Shown: positions 10,641-23,300 of the stretch, one piece after another
Layout: every line of letters starts with the position of its first letter
How positions within the stretch are numbered: position 1 is the first letter of the stretch
Source: Pseudeuparius sepicola
Taxonomy: Eukaryota; Arthropoda; Insecta; Coleoptera; Anthribidae
DNA: 64,000 nucleotides
Assembly (NCBI GenBank): GCA_963920635.1
Contig: OY987303.1
Coordinates: 46,313,223 to 46,377,222 of the forward strand
Direction of reading: 5' to 3'
Position numbers and translations under genes: made by a program
Notes under the pieces: model-generated
What the model saw: only the letters and a program-made list of their open reading frames with translations
Databases searched by the model: none
Told to the model about the DNA's origin: nothing

Positions 10641-11147
10641 TACAGGGTGTCCAACTTTAAACTGTACAAATCCGTAAAATCTTCTTTTTTAAAGATAATC
10701 GCCTAAACTTTTTTTTGTTTCAAAGGCCTTCAAAAACCGCTTCTTTTGACCTTTTTGCCATTTTCAAAATGCAAATCCAGAGCCGGCTGCGATTTTTTTA
10801 TACCCCCGATTTTCACGAAAACCAATTAGCGATTTTTTTTATTTTTTGACACCCTGCAGAATAGAACTCCCTGTATATTTTTTGTCCAAATTTGGTATAT
10901 GGGGTTTTGGAGTGTTCTGATTAACGCTGTGGGGTCATATTTTAAGTAAAAATATCGCTAAATGGTTTTCGTAAAAATCGGGGGTATAAAAAAATCGCAG
11001 CCGGACCTGGATTTGAATATTCAAAATGGCAGGAAGGTCAAAAGAAGCGGTTTTTAAAGGACTTTCAAACAAAAAAAAGTTTAGGCGATTATCTCCAAAA
11101 ATAAAGATTTTACGGATTTGTACAGTTTTAAAGTTGGACACCCTGTA
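10641..11147. mobile_element. Palindromic MITE, arms-only form of the 60181 family
   Basis: Almost the whole 507 bp folds back. The left arm begins TACAGGGTGTCCAACTTTAA and the right arm ends with its complement plus TA. Arms include GAAAATCGGGGGTAT, ATCGCAGCCGG and GGTCAAAAGAAGCGG, all shared with 60181-61386. TA flanks both sides. There is no ORF of its own. Confidence 0.88.
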
Positions 11148-11469
11148 TGTACAGCCAGTTATAATGTCTATTCTCCTAGATTTATCTGCAATAGCATGAT
11201 ATCTATGTGCCCCTCAATAAGGTTAGGTTTACCTATGTTCCGTAAGTACCTACCAAAAATTATGTCTTCTTCCTCTATGAAACAAATCTTAAAAGAAGCA
11301 TTTAGTGTTAAAATTATATATTAAAATATAGAACTTGCTTTATATTATATACCTTGATCTTTCCATATCAAAACTGTCACATTTATAATATAGTAAGTAG
11401 GTACCTACCCGAATCAATAGAGAATTAAAAAACTAATAGTGTCTACAATGTGTCTGCGTTTGCTTGTGA
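11148..11469. other. Gene-free stretch
   Basis: Nothing recognised between two repeat elements. Confidence 0.4.
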
Positions 11470-12205
11470 GATTGAGCTAGGGAAATATATGTCACAGACA
11501 CTACTACTTCGATTGGATGATTATTCCATGGTGAGCTAAGATTTGTTTAAAACGAACAATTTTCATTATTTTTTTTAATCTGACCCCGTGACATTATTTG
11601 GCGTTACATCAAACCAATGCATACAAAATTCACTTAGGAAGTAACGATAGGTTTTCTTCTTATAAAGGTTTCAATGCAACAGAAATTTCCACAAGTTTAT
11701 AAAGTCAGATGTCAAGCGTGCCTTGTAACATGGACAAAATAAATAAAAACGGGCTGAAAATTTCAAGGTTTGGTCGATTTAAGACCGTTTGTATCCAAAA
11801 TTACAGCGGGAAGCATGGGAAAACAATTAGACAAATCAAGGTAGCTATGAAAAGGACGACACGAAAATGTGTAGATACGTAGATTTAGAGATAAGGTTAA
11901 GATTCTTGTAGCAGAAAAAGTAGAACTTATTATATTACCTAACCTAACTGTAGCTAACATCGGTATAGCTTGGGGCGGCGATTTTTGTTGTATTTAAACC
12001 TTAAAAGAAAACCGATCGGTTGTTTTTTTCGTGAAATTTGGTCTACAGAGGTTTGAAGTAACGTCAAATATCCCTAATATCAGTGACTATATATAGTCAC
12101 TGCTAATATGGTATTCTGAAAATTGACCATTTTGAAAAATCATAGCCATGGAATAATCACCCATTCAAAATAATGGTGTCTGTGAGATACATTGCCTTAG
12201 GTCAA
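11470..12205. repeat. Eroded foldback related to the 38718 family
   Basis: The segment TCACAGACAC..GATGATTATTCCATGG at about 11492-11530 is reverse-complementary to 12137-12180. The ATTCCATGGCTATGATTTTT string resembles the arm of the MITE at 38718-39215 (TTTCATGGCCTGCTATGATT). The ends are not sharp. The interior contains a small perfect palindrome, AGTGACTATATATAGTCACT, near 12081-12100. Confidence 0.5.
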
Positions 12206-12245
12206 TTTAAAAAATATATAATGCTAAATTTTACTAGGCTCTTCA

Positions 12246-13475
12246 TACAGGGTTTCCCAACGAAAACTTTACCTCCCCCAAAAATTAGAAAACCGAAAAA
12301 TATTTGAAAATTCCCGTCGATTTTTGATCTTGGGGGGAACTTGTTTGACAGTCAAGCCAACCCGATATGTTCGTCCCCTAATCCCTAGCTAGCAACCCCA
12401 ACTTTAAAATTTCAAATGGAGCTACCCCCCTTGTGGCAAATCATTTTAAAGCCCTTTTTATTGCGAATACAATGATGTATCGTTTTTAGAATTCTGTTGA
12501 GATTTGACAGAATTATTGGCTAAAAACAGAAAGTTGACGATCCACTGTATACGCATAGTAATTTCTACACAAATGCCCGCCACTAATAAGTTTTTTATCT
12601 ACTACACACGACCAAATTACCTAGTTTTTATTGACGTTTACAAAAAAGTCACAATCAAAAAACTGAAGCAAAACAAAAGAGTTCATACGAATTGACACTT
12701 TATATCTTTTTAAAGTATGTAATAAAAGTCGCAAAAAGTCCCCGTTTTTTTGAAAGTGTCAACGTGTTTTTGAAATGGTTTATTCTATCGCGAAAAGGTT
12801 AGAAATTGTTGCAATTCGTGCTGTAGCTGTAGTAATCATGATTTCGATAACAAATTGCAACAATTTCTACCCTTTCCGCGATAGAATAAACCATTTCGAA
12901 AATACGTTTCCACTTTCAATAGAAGGCTGAAACTAACGATTTTGTGGTTACAAGCAAAAAACGGGGACTTTTTTGTGACAGTGACTTTTTGTTATTTTAA
13001 AAAGATATAAGGTTTGAATTCGTATTTTTTTTGTTTTGCTTCAGCTTTTTAATTTGTGACTTTTTTGTAAACTGATCGACACGTCAATAAAAACTAGGTA
13101 ATTTGGTCGTGTGTAGTATGTAAAAAAAATATTAGTGGCGAGCAATTGTGTAAGAAATTACTATGCGTGCAGTGGATTGCCAACATTCCGTTATTATAGC
13201 CAATAATTCTGTCAAATCTCAACAGATTTCTAAAAACGATGCATCACTGTATTCGCAATTAAAAGGGCTTTAAAATGATGCGCTACAAGTGGGGTAGTTC
13301 CATTTGAAATTTTAAAGTTCACGTTGCTAGGGATTAGGGGGATGAACATATCGAGATGGCTTGACTGTAAAAAAGCTCCCTCCAAGAACAAAAATCGACG
13401 GGTCTCGGCGAATTTTCAAATATTTTTCGGTTTTCTAATTTTTGGGGGTTCAAATTTTCGTTGGGAGACCCTGTA
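12246..13475. mobile_element. 1.2-kb near-complete palindrome with CAGGGTTTCCCA ends
   Basis: TACAGGGTTTCCCAACGAAAA at the left is matched by its complement ending CCCTGTA at 13475. The arms extend about 600 bases each to an apex near 12845, pairing through AAACCGAAAAATATTTG, GATTTGACAGAATTATTGGC, CACGACCAAATTACCTAG and TTTATTCTATCGCG. There is almost no spacer. TA occurs at both ends. ORFs inside are palindrome artefacts. Confidence 0.88.
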
Positions 13476-15410
13476 GGTATATTTCTAGAGTGTTCACAAG
13501 AAAAGGCGGACACACTACATATCGAGAATCTTATAAAGACATCAGCTATGTTTACAAATTATTTTTAAGTAAGTTTACTAGGATACCCACAAGTAATTCA
13601 ATGTCTCAACTCTCAACTTCATTTAAAAATATACGTCTGGTAAATATCACAGTTACACGCAAACTACTTTTTCTATAAGAGCCCAAAGTGGAAAATATTC
13701 GTTATCGATTTCGTCGAATTTCCATTGAACTTTGATTTACGGGATATTGGAAGTTATGTGAAGCGAGATTTTCTGGTTAATTTCGCAATTTTAGTCTTCG
13801 TATCTCCTAAAAAAAATTGTGATATCAGGCTCAAATTTGGTATGGGTTTTCTCAAAAAAACAATCCCACAACATATGTAGCAAATAACTGGGGGAGGAAA
13901 ATTCGAAATCGAATCTCCCAGTAGCAAATCTCACTGTATTGTATTATTTTTGTTGTTGGATCGAGTAATTCTAAATTGTCTTGTATTAGAATCAATGTCT
14001 ACTAGGGTCATAACGTGGGTTGTTCGCGAATTTTGTGGTCTGCAATGTCAATATCACGGCTGTAGTTAAGTAACATTTTGTCGCATTAATTTTACGGCCT
14101 TCACAAAACTGGTACCGATTAGTTGTGTCATCGTTTTAATTTCTTGCGCAGTTCTTAGGATGTTTATTTCCAGTTCGGTATTTCAAAAGACATCCTGAGT
14201 CAGATCTCGGTATATGAAAATTTAAATTTATTCGAGAGCTATTTTATATTTTAGTAGGTGTACGCATGTGCATAAATAGCAATTACCGCTATAATAGAAA
14301 ATCTAGTTTAATTTTTCAGGAAGAAATTACTGGAAATAAAAAGTGACAAATTTTAATTAAATAACAACAGTTTTATATGTTCTCATTTGCGGTTTTGGCA
14401 ACTGATATATTATTATTTTCTTCCTATTTACTATTAATTTATTTAAATATAATATTCAAAAACCACAAGTTCAACGAAATTGTTTATACGACATTTTTTT
14501 GTTGCCAATATTTAAGCCAAATTTGCCGACTTCGAAGCGGCAAGAATTGTTCTCTAAAATAGGACCAAATAAACCTACATATTATTGTCTTTACATTAAT
14601 TATAGTTAATCAAGAAAATTGCAAAATGTTAAGATCATATCTAAGAAATGTAAACACACTTGTCATTGGCAAAGTCACTTGTAAACTTATTCAGCTTTAT
14701 TTTCACAGATGCATAGAAGAACGAAACCAAAAAATCTAAATGCAAGGAAATACAAAACATACTTATACTTAATAAAAGGAGATATGGCAAAGTTCATTGA
14801 AGAAGGAAAAAACTGAGGAAGTTTCAAGATAGTAACAATAATAAACTACAAATGCAAAACGGTTAAAAGACCGATAGTTTTGGCGACAGATGAAGGGCAG
14901 ATGATTGTTAATATACTGCAATTAAAACAATAAGTTTAAAATTATTGCTAAAGAATGGATCTACTATCTCTACTTAAAAATGGGATGTCTGGGTTATAAT
15001 ATTTAAAGAACTTTGAAAAAACGAGATGAGTCGTCTACAAAAAAAATAGGAGAGCAGCCCGAACCGCCAATGTTCTGGAAGATTTTAATATTAAATTTTA
15101 TGAAATATTTGACACGTGATTTAAAACATAGACCAAAAAATATTTTTAATAATATGTGCTCAGGTTTTCAAACAAATCCAGGGCAGTAAAAATTGTTATG
15201 CAAAAAAGGATGTCGAAATGCTACTAAACGAGTTGCGAGTAATGCGATTGGTGATTTCCTTCCTAAATATATTTATAAATTATTATAAGGGGCTTTATAT
15301 TTTCTGGTCGGTCATAAATAACTATTCCAGTCATTCATTGTGTTAAAACACCAACAAAATGTTGCTAGAAAGGTATTCCAGCATGTTGCTGGAAAGGTAT
15401 TCTATACTAC
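13476..15410. other. Gene-free stretch
   Basis: About 1.9 kb of AT-rich sequence with no recognised gene. Codon-like purine-rich text around 14700-14950 could be decayed transposon coding sequence, but no motif survives. Confidence 0.4.
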
Positions 15411-15412
15411 TA

Positions 15413-16026
15413 AGGTGCCTTCGGGTAATATCGCTTATATCGCCCAGTCTGAAATATCACCCACTTTTAAATTTGGCGCTTTGTCGAAGTTTTTCTACTA
15501 ACCAGTGAGGTTAGTCCTTTTTAATAGCGTGTTTTGAACAGCCAATAGCAACCGCCCATTTAAATCTAAATAGCCAACCGCCACAGTCTGCAATAAACTC
15601 ACCCACACAAAGAGGATGGGCGATATTTCAACCTTTTATTTTAATACGTACAATATGATATGAGACAATGTGTAAAATGCAAGAATTGGGTCCATGAAAA
15701 TTGTGTCGGGCTCACAGAAGCTCACAGAAGCTTAGAGGCCTTTGAATGTCCGGAATGTTCGCCGCATAATGGTATTTATATTACGGGCGATATTTCAAAC
15801 CAAGTGGGCGAAATTTCAGCAACGGGCAGAAATATCGTCCATTTACCACGTTTTTAAAAATCGTTATTTTTCTTGCTAAGAATTGATGTATTTTATTTTT
15901 GTCAAATAGTTAATAAAGAATATGGCTTTACTGATCCAAAATGTTTATTGTTGTTATTTTTAATATATATCTAAGGATTTTAAGAAGTATAATGTCTTAG
16001 GAGGACGATATTACCCAAAGGGTCCT
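15413..16026 (+). mobile_element. Non-autonomous pogo/Tigger-like element
   Basis: The left end AGGTGCCTTCGGGTAATATCG is matched by the right end read inward, AGGACCCTTTGGGTAATATCG, with TA outside both ends (15411-15412 and 16027-16028). The 614-bp interior keeps a C-terminal PHD-type finger, typical of pogo/Tigger-type (DDE_1) transposases. It also holds at least four copies of GGGCGATATTTCA-like motifs, probably subterminal binding sites. Confidence 0.7.
15660..15857 (+). pseudogene. PHD-type zinc finger fragment of a transposase
   Basis: The 65-residue frame begins MRQCVKCKNWVHENCVGLT and continues with FECPECS. This is the second half of a PHD/RING-like zinc finger: CxxC, then W(V/F)HxxC, a spacer and CPxC, at about residues 4-37. 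Such fingers sit at the C terminus of many DDE_1 (pogo/Tigger) transposases in insects. The first CxxC pair, the DDE core and the DNA-binding domain are absent. The frame has no proper start; the Met is just the first in the surviving piece. It lies inside a TA-flanked deletion derivative, which supports a transposon origin over a host chromatin gene. Confidence 0.6.
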
Positions 16027-17124
16027 TACTCCTTCTTGTATAACATCTCGAAATAAGAGGAGGCAGCCAAAAATGATGCCACACTCTCTACACAGTAAAA
16101 AATGGGTGGAATAGTACATAACCTTACGTGAAATAAATTAAATAACTTATTCTGTACGTGCACTATAAAATATGTAATTTCACGGTTTTATGCTATTTTC
16201 CACAAAAACTGAGAAGTTCGTATGTAAAATGGAAAAAAATACCTAAAAATTGTGGAATTTTAAATCCCAAATATAAGTCTGTAATGTCACAATGAAAAAT
16301 TCCATAATGATGTAATATCACAATGTAAAATTCCAAAATATATGTGATCCTACGTCATTTCTGTATTTTCACGCAACAAATTACGCGAATTCGAAGGCAC
16401 AAGCAACTACAAGCGCGTCGCCAACGTCTTGAATCACACGGCAAAGGGTCTCGTCTGTTTCTCATCACCCTCAGACTCAGTTCTAAAATTCTAGTAACAA
16501 GTGCAGTACAGTAGGTATAATGTTTTTTTTTATGTTCCTTAATTTGGTTTGTCTAATAAACCGTTCAAAATTATACCGGTATTTTTATTTATAATTCTGA
16601 ATGTTCCGGAGGGAGCGTATCTACAGAGAAAATATTTCGAAGTTGTAAATGTTGCGAAAAAAACTAAAAGTAGTTCACTATATGATTTGTACTGTAGACT
16701 GTAGTAGGTATACAACATTTCGCCTGTTTGAATAATTTCTTTATTTTTCAAGTTATAAAAAATGCAAAAGTTATAGGAAATTGTCTGGGCTTAACCTAGA
16801 AGAAAACTTATACACGACGATTTCCGGATAAGATCCAAACTTTAATGAAATACCCTATAAGGTACTTTATGCATTTTTTAAATCTGCTGTCTATATTAAA
16901 AATTTCAATTTACCAAACAACAATTGAACTATTAAATATGTGATAATGTTACAATATTTTTGGCAAAATGCACAATATATTTCAAAACGCAAATAATAAT
17001 AATATATAATATAGAAGAAAAATCAAACTTATTTCAAATTCGTAATTGTATTTCTAATCTACACCTTAGTATCTTATTTATTAACATTTTTTGCTAATCT
17101 AAAAAATAAATAAGTTAATGGAAA

Positions 17125-17423
17125 TAGAGATTTCCCCATATTAAAGTACCCATTTTAATATACGCATAAAATTTGAGGTTAAATTACTGTCATCAGGTAG
17201 GCACCTGTCACCAAATCACTTTTATTAACACGCTGGGTTCCGCGTGCAAATCTCCACACAGCCCATATTGTTGGTGATTTGGTGACAGATGCTTGCTTCA
17301 TGATGTAATTTAATTAATCCCAAAGATAGCGAATCATGGTAAACTAAAGAAAAATTCCATCAGTTCCTCGTTTGAATTTTATGCCCATATTAAAATAGGT
17401 GTTTTAATATGGGAAACCCTGTA
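17125..17423. mobile_element. Palindromic MITE with CAGGGTTTCCCATATTAA ends
   Basis: The right end read inward is TACAGGGTTTCCCATATTAA. The left end TAGAGATTTCCCCATATTAA is a slightly eroded match. Pairing continues through CATTTTAATAT and GCATAAAAT, and the inner segment pairs CTGTCACCAAATCAC with GTGATTTGGTGACAG. It is nested in the element at 16091-17950. Confidence 0.75.
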
Positions 17424-17879
17424 CAATGTTGTATGTATAAGTCACTTCCTGTAATAATTTTTGTAGGCTCGCTCCGGAACACCCTATATATGAGAGCATA
17501 AAAAATACAGAATGAATCAAAAAACAAAGAAAAAGTACTGAAATTTTACATAAAAAAATATGGTACCTATATTAATTATAAAATTATGTAGTTTTCTTTA
17601 AATCCACGAAAAGATAGTAAAATCACATAATAATACATGGTAAGTTACTTTTAAAAGATTATGTAACTTTCCAGATTAAAATGTGAAAATGCATGTAACA
17701 ATATTGAAAATCACATAAAAGCATATGTTCCTTTACAAGATTTTTTTAAATACCTAATTCTACAGAAATGTTTTTGGAAAATGACATAATCATGAACAGA
17801 AAATTTACTGGAAAATTTATGTAAATTTCATTACATATTTTATTATGGAAATCTGTTTTACACAGAGTTATCGAACTTT

Positions 17880-17935
17880 ACACAACATAACGTTGGTCGT
17901 AATTTAACCAACGTTATACTGTGTAATATTACAAT
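17880..17935. repeat. Hairpin near the element end
   Basis: TTACACAACATAACGTTGG and CCAACGTTATACTGTGTAA are near-perfect reverse complements separated by about 10 bases. The hairpin sits immediately inside the right terminus of the element at 16091-17950. Confidence 0.7.
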
Positions 17936-18420
17936 TCCTTTTTTGCCGTGTAATACTCTTATTTCTGAAACCTCCTCTTCTCCAGATATTTTGAATACTT
18001 GGGTATTTTGTTCATATTACTGATAGTATTATAGTGGCAGTTTTAAACCTATACTGCATTATGCTAAATTTCGAGTGTCATTAAATAGGGTTTTTAATTA
18101 TGAGGTTTCGTTTTAAATTTCTTGGAGTTTTTAACAGACAAACATATTTATAGCTGCGATATACAGCCTGGATCCCATTTAGGCTATATACATTACATAA
18201 AGTAAGATTTACCTGGACAGTACTTAGTACAATAGCGTTGAGAACCACGAAAACACAAAAAGTACAGACAAACTTCATTGACAGTAATATACATATACAA
18301 GTAAAATATAATAATTGTTCTGGTTCTTACATAATTTGCTTAGGAATTATTCGTTTTGCTCTAAGTACTAGGTAAAAGGTAAAAGGTAAAAGGTGAAGAA
18401 GAAGTATTCATATTGTCATG

Positions 18421-18720
18421 TACAGTGTATTTCACTTTGAGTCGAGACAATTCCGTATTTTTCGAAAGATGGACCGCTTTTCGAAAAACTTTTTTCAACC
18501 TATAGATATTTATTATTCTTTTAACTGTGTCTAGAGTACTCGAAAAGCTCTACATTTGGGTTATAATTTTTTCAAATGGTCCTATTCCATGGCCTAGTTA
18601 TTAAAAGAAAACCCCCAAAAATCACAAAACTGTATTAGGCATCTTTTAAGAATAAAATGAATAGTCTGATCGAATTGACCATAGTTCAAAACCTTTGGTA
18701 AAAAATTTCAATAATAACAT
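18421..18720. mobile_element. MITE with TACAGTGTATTTC start, second copy at 54056
   Basis: Begins TACAGTGTATTTCAC and is colinear with the reverse complement of 54056-54311. Shared blocks are GACAATTCCGT, TTTTTCGAAAGAT, TATTAGGCAT, AGAAT(A/G)AAATG(A/G)ATAGT and ATCGAATTG(A/G)(A/C)CATAGTTC. Its far end is not obvious; similarity fades near 18710. Just upstream (18369-18396) is a short AGGTAAA microsatellite. Confidence 0.6.
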
Positions 18721-20280
18721 ATCATGGAACATCAATCTCAGTCTATGAGAATATGGGTTATATTGTTCCTCAATAACACTGTAATAGACAATTAGTTTCT
18801 ACTGCTTTAATTGATTTTAAACTGAATTTTGCAATTGAACTTCAACAGTGCCAATTATAAATTAGTGCAAAGTGTGTAATTACCTACCGAACAATACGTT
18901 GGGATGTCTCAATACAAAATGATATCCATTTTTTTTTACTTTAAATGGGCTCTTTCTACCTTTACAACTATTAAAGTTTAAAACATATTTCAACGAGAAA
19001 AGAAAAACTCTTACTTAAAAACTATATTTAACGACCTCTTCCTCCCACTAACAATAATTCATGTATATAAATTGTTTGATGTAGAATTATGATTCTATTT
19101 ATAACAACTGGTTTTCCTAGTTACAGAGTACAGTCAATTTTCTATAATGTTTAAGTTGATTTCGTTGACTCCGACAAATTTTTAAGAACCTTAATTTTTT
19201 CTGTTATTTGTAGGCTGTATCAAGTTAAGTATTCACAATTGCTTATTTTAAAGATAGACCATAGGTTGATTTGGGAAAGAATTGTAATTCTTTGTGCTGA
19301 TTACGATGGCGAAAACAAAACAGAACAATTGAATATCGCATCCTAGAGATATCGTGGATATATTATATTCGACAAGTTGAAAGCTCATTTCAGTCGTCCG
19401 CACATGAAACTAATGTTATTTATCTTCTTATATGAACAGCTAACGAGAATAATACGGGGATGAATTCAAATTCTCCTCAAAAATATAAGTTGGTAGGTAT
19501 AGGTAATATTACTTCTACTTTTTGAATTTCCTTGTACCCAACTCATAATAAAAATAGATAACTTAGTTTGTTGTACCATAGATTACAGGAGATATAGATA
19601 ATCAGACGCATTGTTGAATCCGACCGCAAAAAATCCTGGCACACCAATTTCCAAACTTTTTCAAACGAAAACAAATTTAAATAATATTAATTGTAATGTA
19701 AGGTACAAGTATTAGACCTTAAATAATTTATTTCAACAATGGTTCTGATCTGATAGTTAGTAGACCTGTGCTTACTCAAAGTTATTCTACGCCAGGTAGC
19801 ATAAACCGTATATTTCGTAAATCGATGGCAGGAAAAATTCTAGAGAAAATACACCTCAAAATTAACTGTTGACACTGAACGCAAGAAAAAGCTATGTGCA
19901 CAATTAACCGAATTTGGCCAGGCAACGTCCGCTAATTAAACAGGGAAAGAAGGATTTGTAATATTTAGCTACATCTCGATATGGAGTATCGAACTGGATT
20001 GACTTTTAAATTATATATTCTCGAAAAAATCTTAGAAATATATTTGATCTAGGTATCCTTATTGTAGTAGTTCGAATAATAAGAAAAGTTTTTTGGAAAA
20101 ACATGGCTAACAATTTCCCAGTCCTATTAGTAGGTATCTATATAAAATAAGTGCAAATTTTAAATATTTTATAGACATTAGTGATGTTTAATTATTAGTT
20201 GTTGTATTCCTGGTAGATTTTGTTTATTGATCAATTTCCTGGGTTACTACCATATCAAACATTTGGAACCATTCAATAGT
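18721..20280. other. Gene-free stretch
   Basis: No gene or complete repeat is recognised in about 1.5 kb of AT-rich sequence. Confidence 0.4.
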
Positions 20281-20287
20281 TTTTATT

Positions 20288-20332
20288 TATTTCTTCTACG
20301 TACGTTTCGGCTGATAATAGCCATCTTCAGGT
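20288..20332 (-). ncRNA. Hammerhead-ribozyme-like motif
   Basis: On the minus strand: core CTGAAGA (20324-20330), an extra T, stem II GGCT (20319-20322) with AGCC (20309-20312), and core GAAA (20305-20308). A 3-bp stem III (A-CG, loop TA, CG-T) follows, and A at 20297 stands in the cleavage position. This fits the type I hammerhead layout reported for Penelope-like retroelements. Stem I is only one convincing pair (C at 20331 with G at 20296), so activity as a monomer is doubtful. No reverse transcriptase is seen nearby. Confidence 0.4.
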
Positions 20333-20339
20333 TATACAA

Positions 20340-23300
20340 TATTTATTAAAATTACAAACATTTACAATTTCTAAAAAGAATAGAACACATATTTTTTAGT
20401 CTTTTTCTCTATAAAAATTAACGTTTAAAATGTATTTCAAAATATTTTTTTTAGTTGTTAAAATCTTTATATAATAAAAATCAGAATAAAAGGGGCATGT
20501 TATATAATGTGAATCATGTTTAATAGTGAAAAGTTAATTTTTTTAAGAATTGCTTTAAGAAATATTCAGGATTTTTTTTCCAAAGAATACTTACAAAATC
20601 AGCCAGCAACATCTGTTTGTTACGTGTAACATTTTAAATTAGATTATTAATTATTAATATTTAATTATAAATCAATTAAAAAATATATAATTTATCATGT
20701 TCGTAATACTCATACTAATCTAATAATATTAAATAAGCTCAACGACACCTATACAAAGATTAGTAAAATACGAGATTTCTGGTCTTGGTTAAATAGAACT
20801 TTTATTAAACCATCGAGAGTTTTTATACGGTTACTCCTAATTTTTTGCTGTGTTTTAATTTTTCTCTTTTCTGTTTTTGTTTTGTAACTGTTTCTGTTGA
20901 TGGTGAGGTTCATCACAAACATTTAACAAATAAAAAACTTGTTTCTCTGCTTTTGATTTAAGAGGTTCTTTTTCTTTAAATCTAAAATAAGCAAGTAAGA
21001 CAATATTAGAAAAATAAAATTGTTAATTAAAATTGTTTATGTTTTTCATATGTTTGTATACTATAAGCAAGAAATCGCCTTAGTAAACTAAAAAAGTGGC
21101 ATGACCTCAAGAGATCCGCAGACCCTGTGTAACTTTCTGAAAGTATATTTTAGGCCCAACACTTTTACAACAAAGTCGCTAGCAAGAAAAAGATCCGACA
21201 AAATTTCTGCCGTTGTGGATAAGTATGTTGCCTTCTGGAGTCCCAATAATATGTCTACAGCGTTCTATACAGTTTTTAAAAGAGTTTTTCTACGATATTA
21301 ATTTAAGTTTGTGAGCTAACCACTTGGGTATTCACCTTGATTTATAAATCTACCTTCCCGACTATAGAAATACGGCACTTGTAACCTAGAACTACATCGG
21401 TTCTTACCTGTGGAAAGTCAAATGCGGATGCTTGTAATAACGTTTTTTTAAATAGGCACTTCCTCCCCATACTCATTCCTATAAATCGCCAAAAATAACA
21501 TTTATAATCACTTTCAACTACAAAATAAATGTATCACGTATGGCATACGCCATATTCTACCACTTGGCGACGTAACATTGCCAAATATAATTTTTGGAAA
21601 TCATGGAACACATATATGTTTTAAGAATCAAGGTACCTGCTATATCCATAGATCCTCCAATAAAATTTCATACTTCGCATCATTGATACCATTAGAATTT
21701 GAAAAGAATAGACCTCACATTGGAAGATATACCTAATGCTAGGTCCCCTTAGGATTGCAACTATATAATGTACCACTAAAAGGCGGACGATACGGCTCTG
21801 TCAAAGACGATTTGACGCATCCTAACAATCTGCTACAACAGAGCCCTCGCGAGCTGAAAGTAAGCTGAGTCGAAGTTAGTCGAAGCGAGAGAGTCTGAAA
21901 ATATTTGAGAGAGTCGTGCTACTGTATATACTGTGGTTGTACCGAACAGATCTACCTATGTAAGTATCTGTTACAAAATTCCCTACCATGAAAATTGATA
22001 TGAAATCATTTATCGGCGTGTTAAAACTGTTACGCTCTAATTTTGCACCATCGTATTTTTAAAGCCAACCACACAGCTGTCACAGTTTTATTTGTTTTAT
22101 AAGCAAAAATAATGGCTTTCGCCATATTTGCTTTTCACTCGCCAGTTTTTTTCTCGCCGAATGCATGCCGGTTCTAAATTTGGTTGACAAACACCTGCAA
22201 ATTCGGGATCATATTTGCGGTTACGTAAAATATCACTTTAGCTGGAGTAAATCGATTGTGTCTTTGGATTTTCATAAGATTGCCTCAACCACAAACAATA
22301 ATACCTACCACAAACGAAACAATGCAACATATGCAAGTTGTAAGAATTAAATTATTGTAGTTAATTCTCTTTATACTTTTTTTCAAACTCAAACCCTGTA
22401 AATGCAATTAATCTTTACAACCCTGTGACAGGTAACTTTTCGTATTTTTTTTTATTTTAAATTGTTTTCACCCCCTTTCAAGACATTACAATATATTGAC
22501 GTTAAAGTTATCACAAATGACATCATACAATCCGTTAGAAGTGAAGCAAGCCAACCTTAGGCTACTTTAGCCCACAACGTTGGAAAACCACTTTTAGACA
22601 TATATGTGTGATTATCTACTTACCCGACATTAAAACCAATCAATTTTATTACTATACTAAATTTTTGTTCTATAATAAATCGTACTAATTACTCACTTCT
22701 CCGCAACTGGTTATTTAAGGTATTCCACGCTATAACACACTTTGTGATTAATTGTTTTTGGACCATAGAGAACAGTGGTTTTCTCTTTACAATTTTTTTT
22801 ATAAACAGACACTCTTCGTAAATGTAATCCCAAATAAGCTATAAAAAGGCGAGTAAAATTTGACCTGCCCTGATATAATCAAGAGTAATTCATCAATCAA
22901 AAATTAAAACGGCTGACAGGGACAAAAGAACCAAACGGAGATTGTTGTTCCGCGATACATATTTTTGTGTTGCTTCTTTTTTATAGGACGATTTTGAGAC
23001 ACACCCATCAATGAGCTTGTAATCTATTATTCGTGGTTCTTTGGTTGCATCATTTGAAAATAACAGGTTAGGTCTGAAATATAATTGGCCACACTTTTTC
23101 TTTGAACATAATGTCCTTATAGGTTTATATTGCCTTAGATCCATATAGTACAAATACAAAAATAATAGCTTGGCCTGCAAGATCCCAATTCCCATATTCA
23201 CTGCAGTCTGCACATTCGAAGCCAGATCTATAACCAGGTTCTCTGCTATTCTAACTATTATAATAATAATATGGTTCACCTACATCAGCATAATGCAGCA

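Larger units (their letters stand above)
16091..17950. mobile_element. Long TIR element with subterminal motifs
   Basis: The left end CACAGTAAAAAATGGGTGGA and the right end read inward, CACGGCAAAAAAGGAATTG, share a short inverted repeat, each flanked by TA. Degenerate ATGTAA(N)TxxCA motifs recur near both ends (for example near 16170, 16280, 16314, 17658, 17690 and 17818). No transposase is recognised. A second MITE is inserted at 17125-17423. The boundaries are moderately supported because the shared end is short. Confidence 0.5.

Noticed and set aside
12081..12100. Perfect 20-base palindrome as an operator-like site
   Set aside because: It sits inside an eroded foldback in a eukaryotic repeat region; no regulatory context.
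22893..23279. 128-codon minus-strand ORF
   Set aside because: It lies outside palindromes but has no recognisable domain, and long Ile/Leu runs expected from AT-rich sequence.
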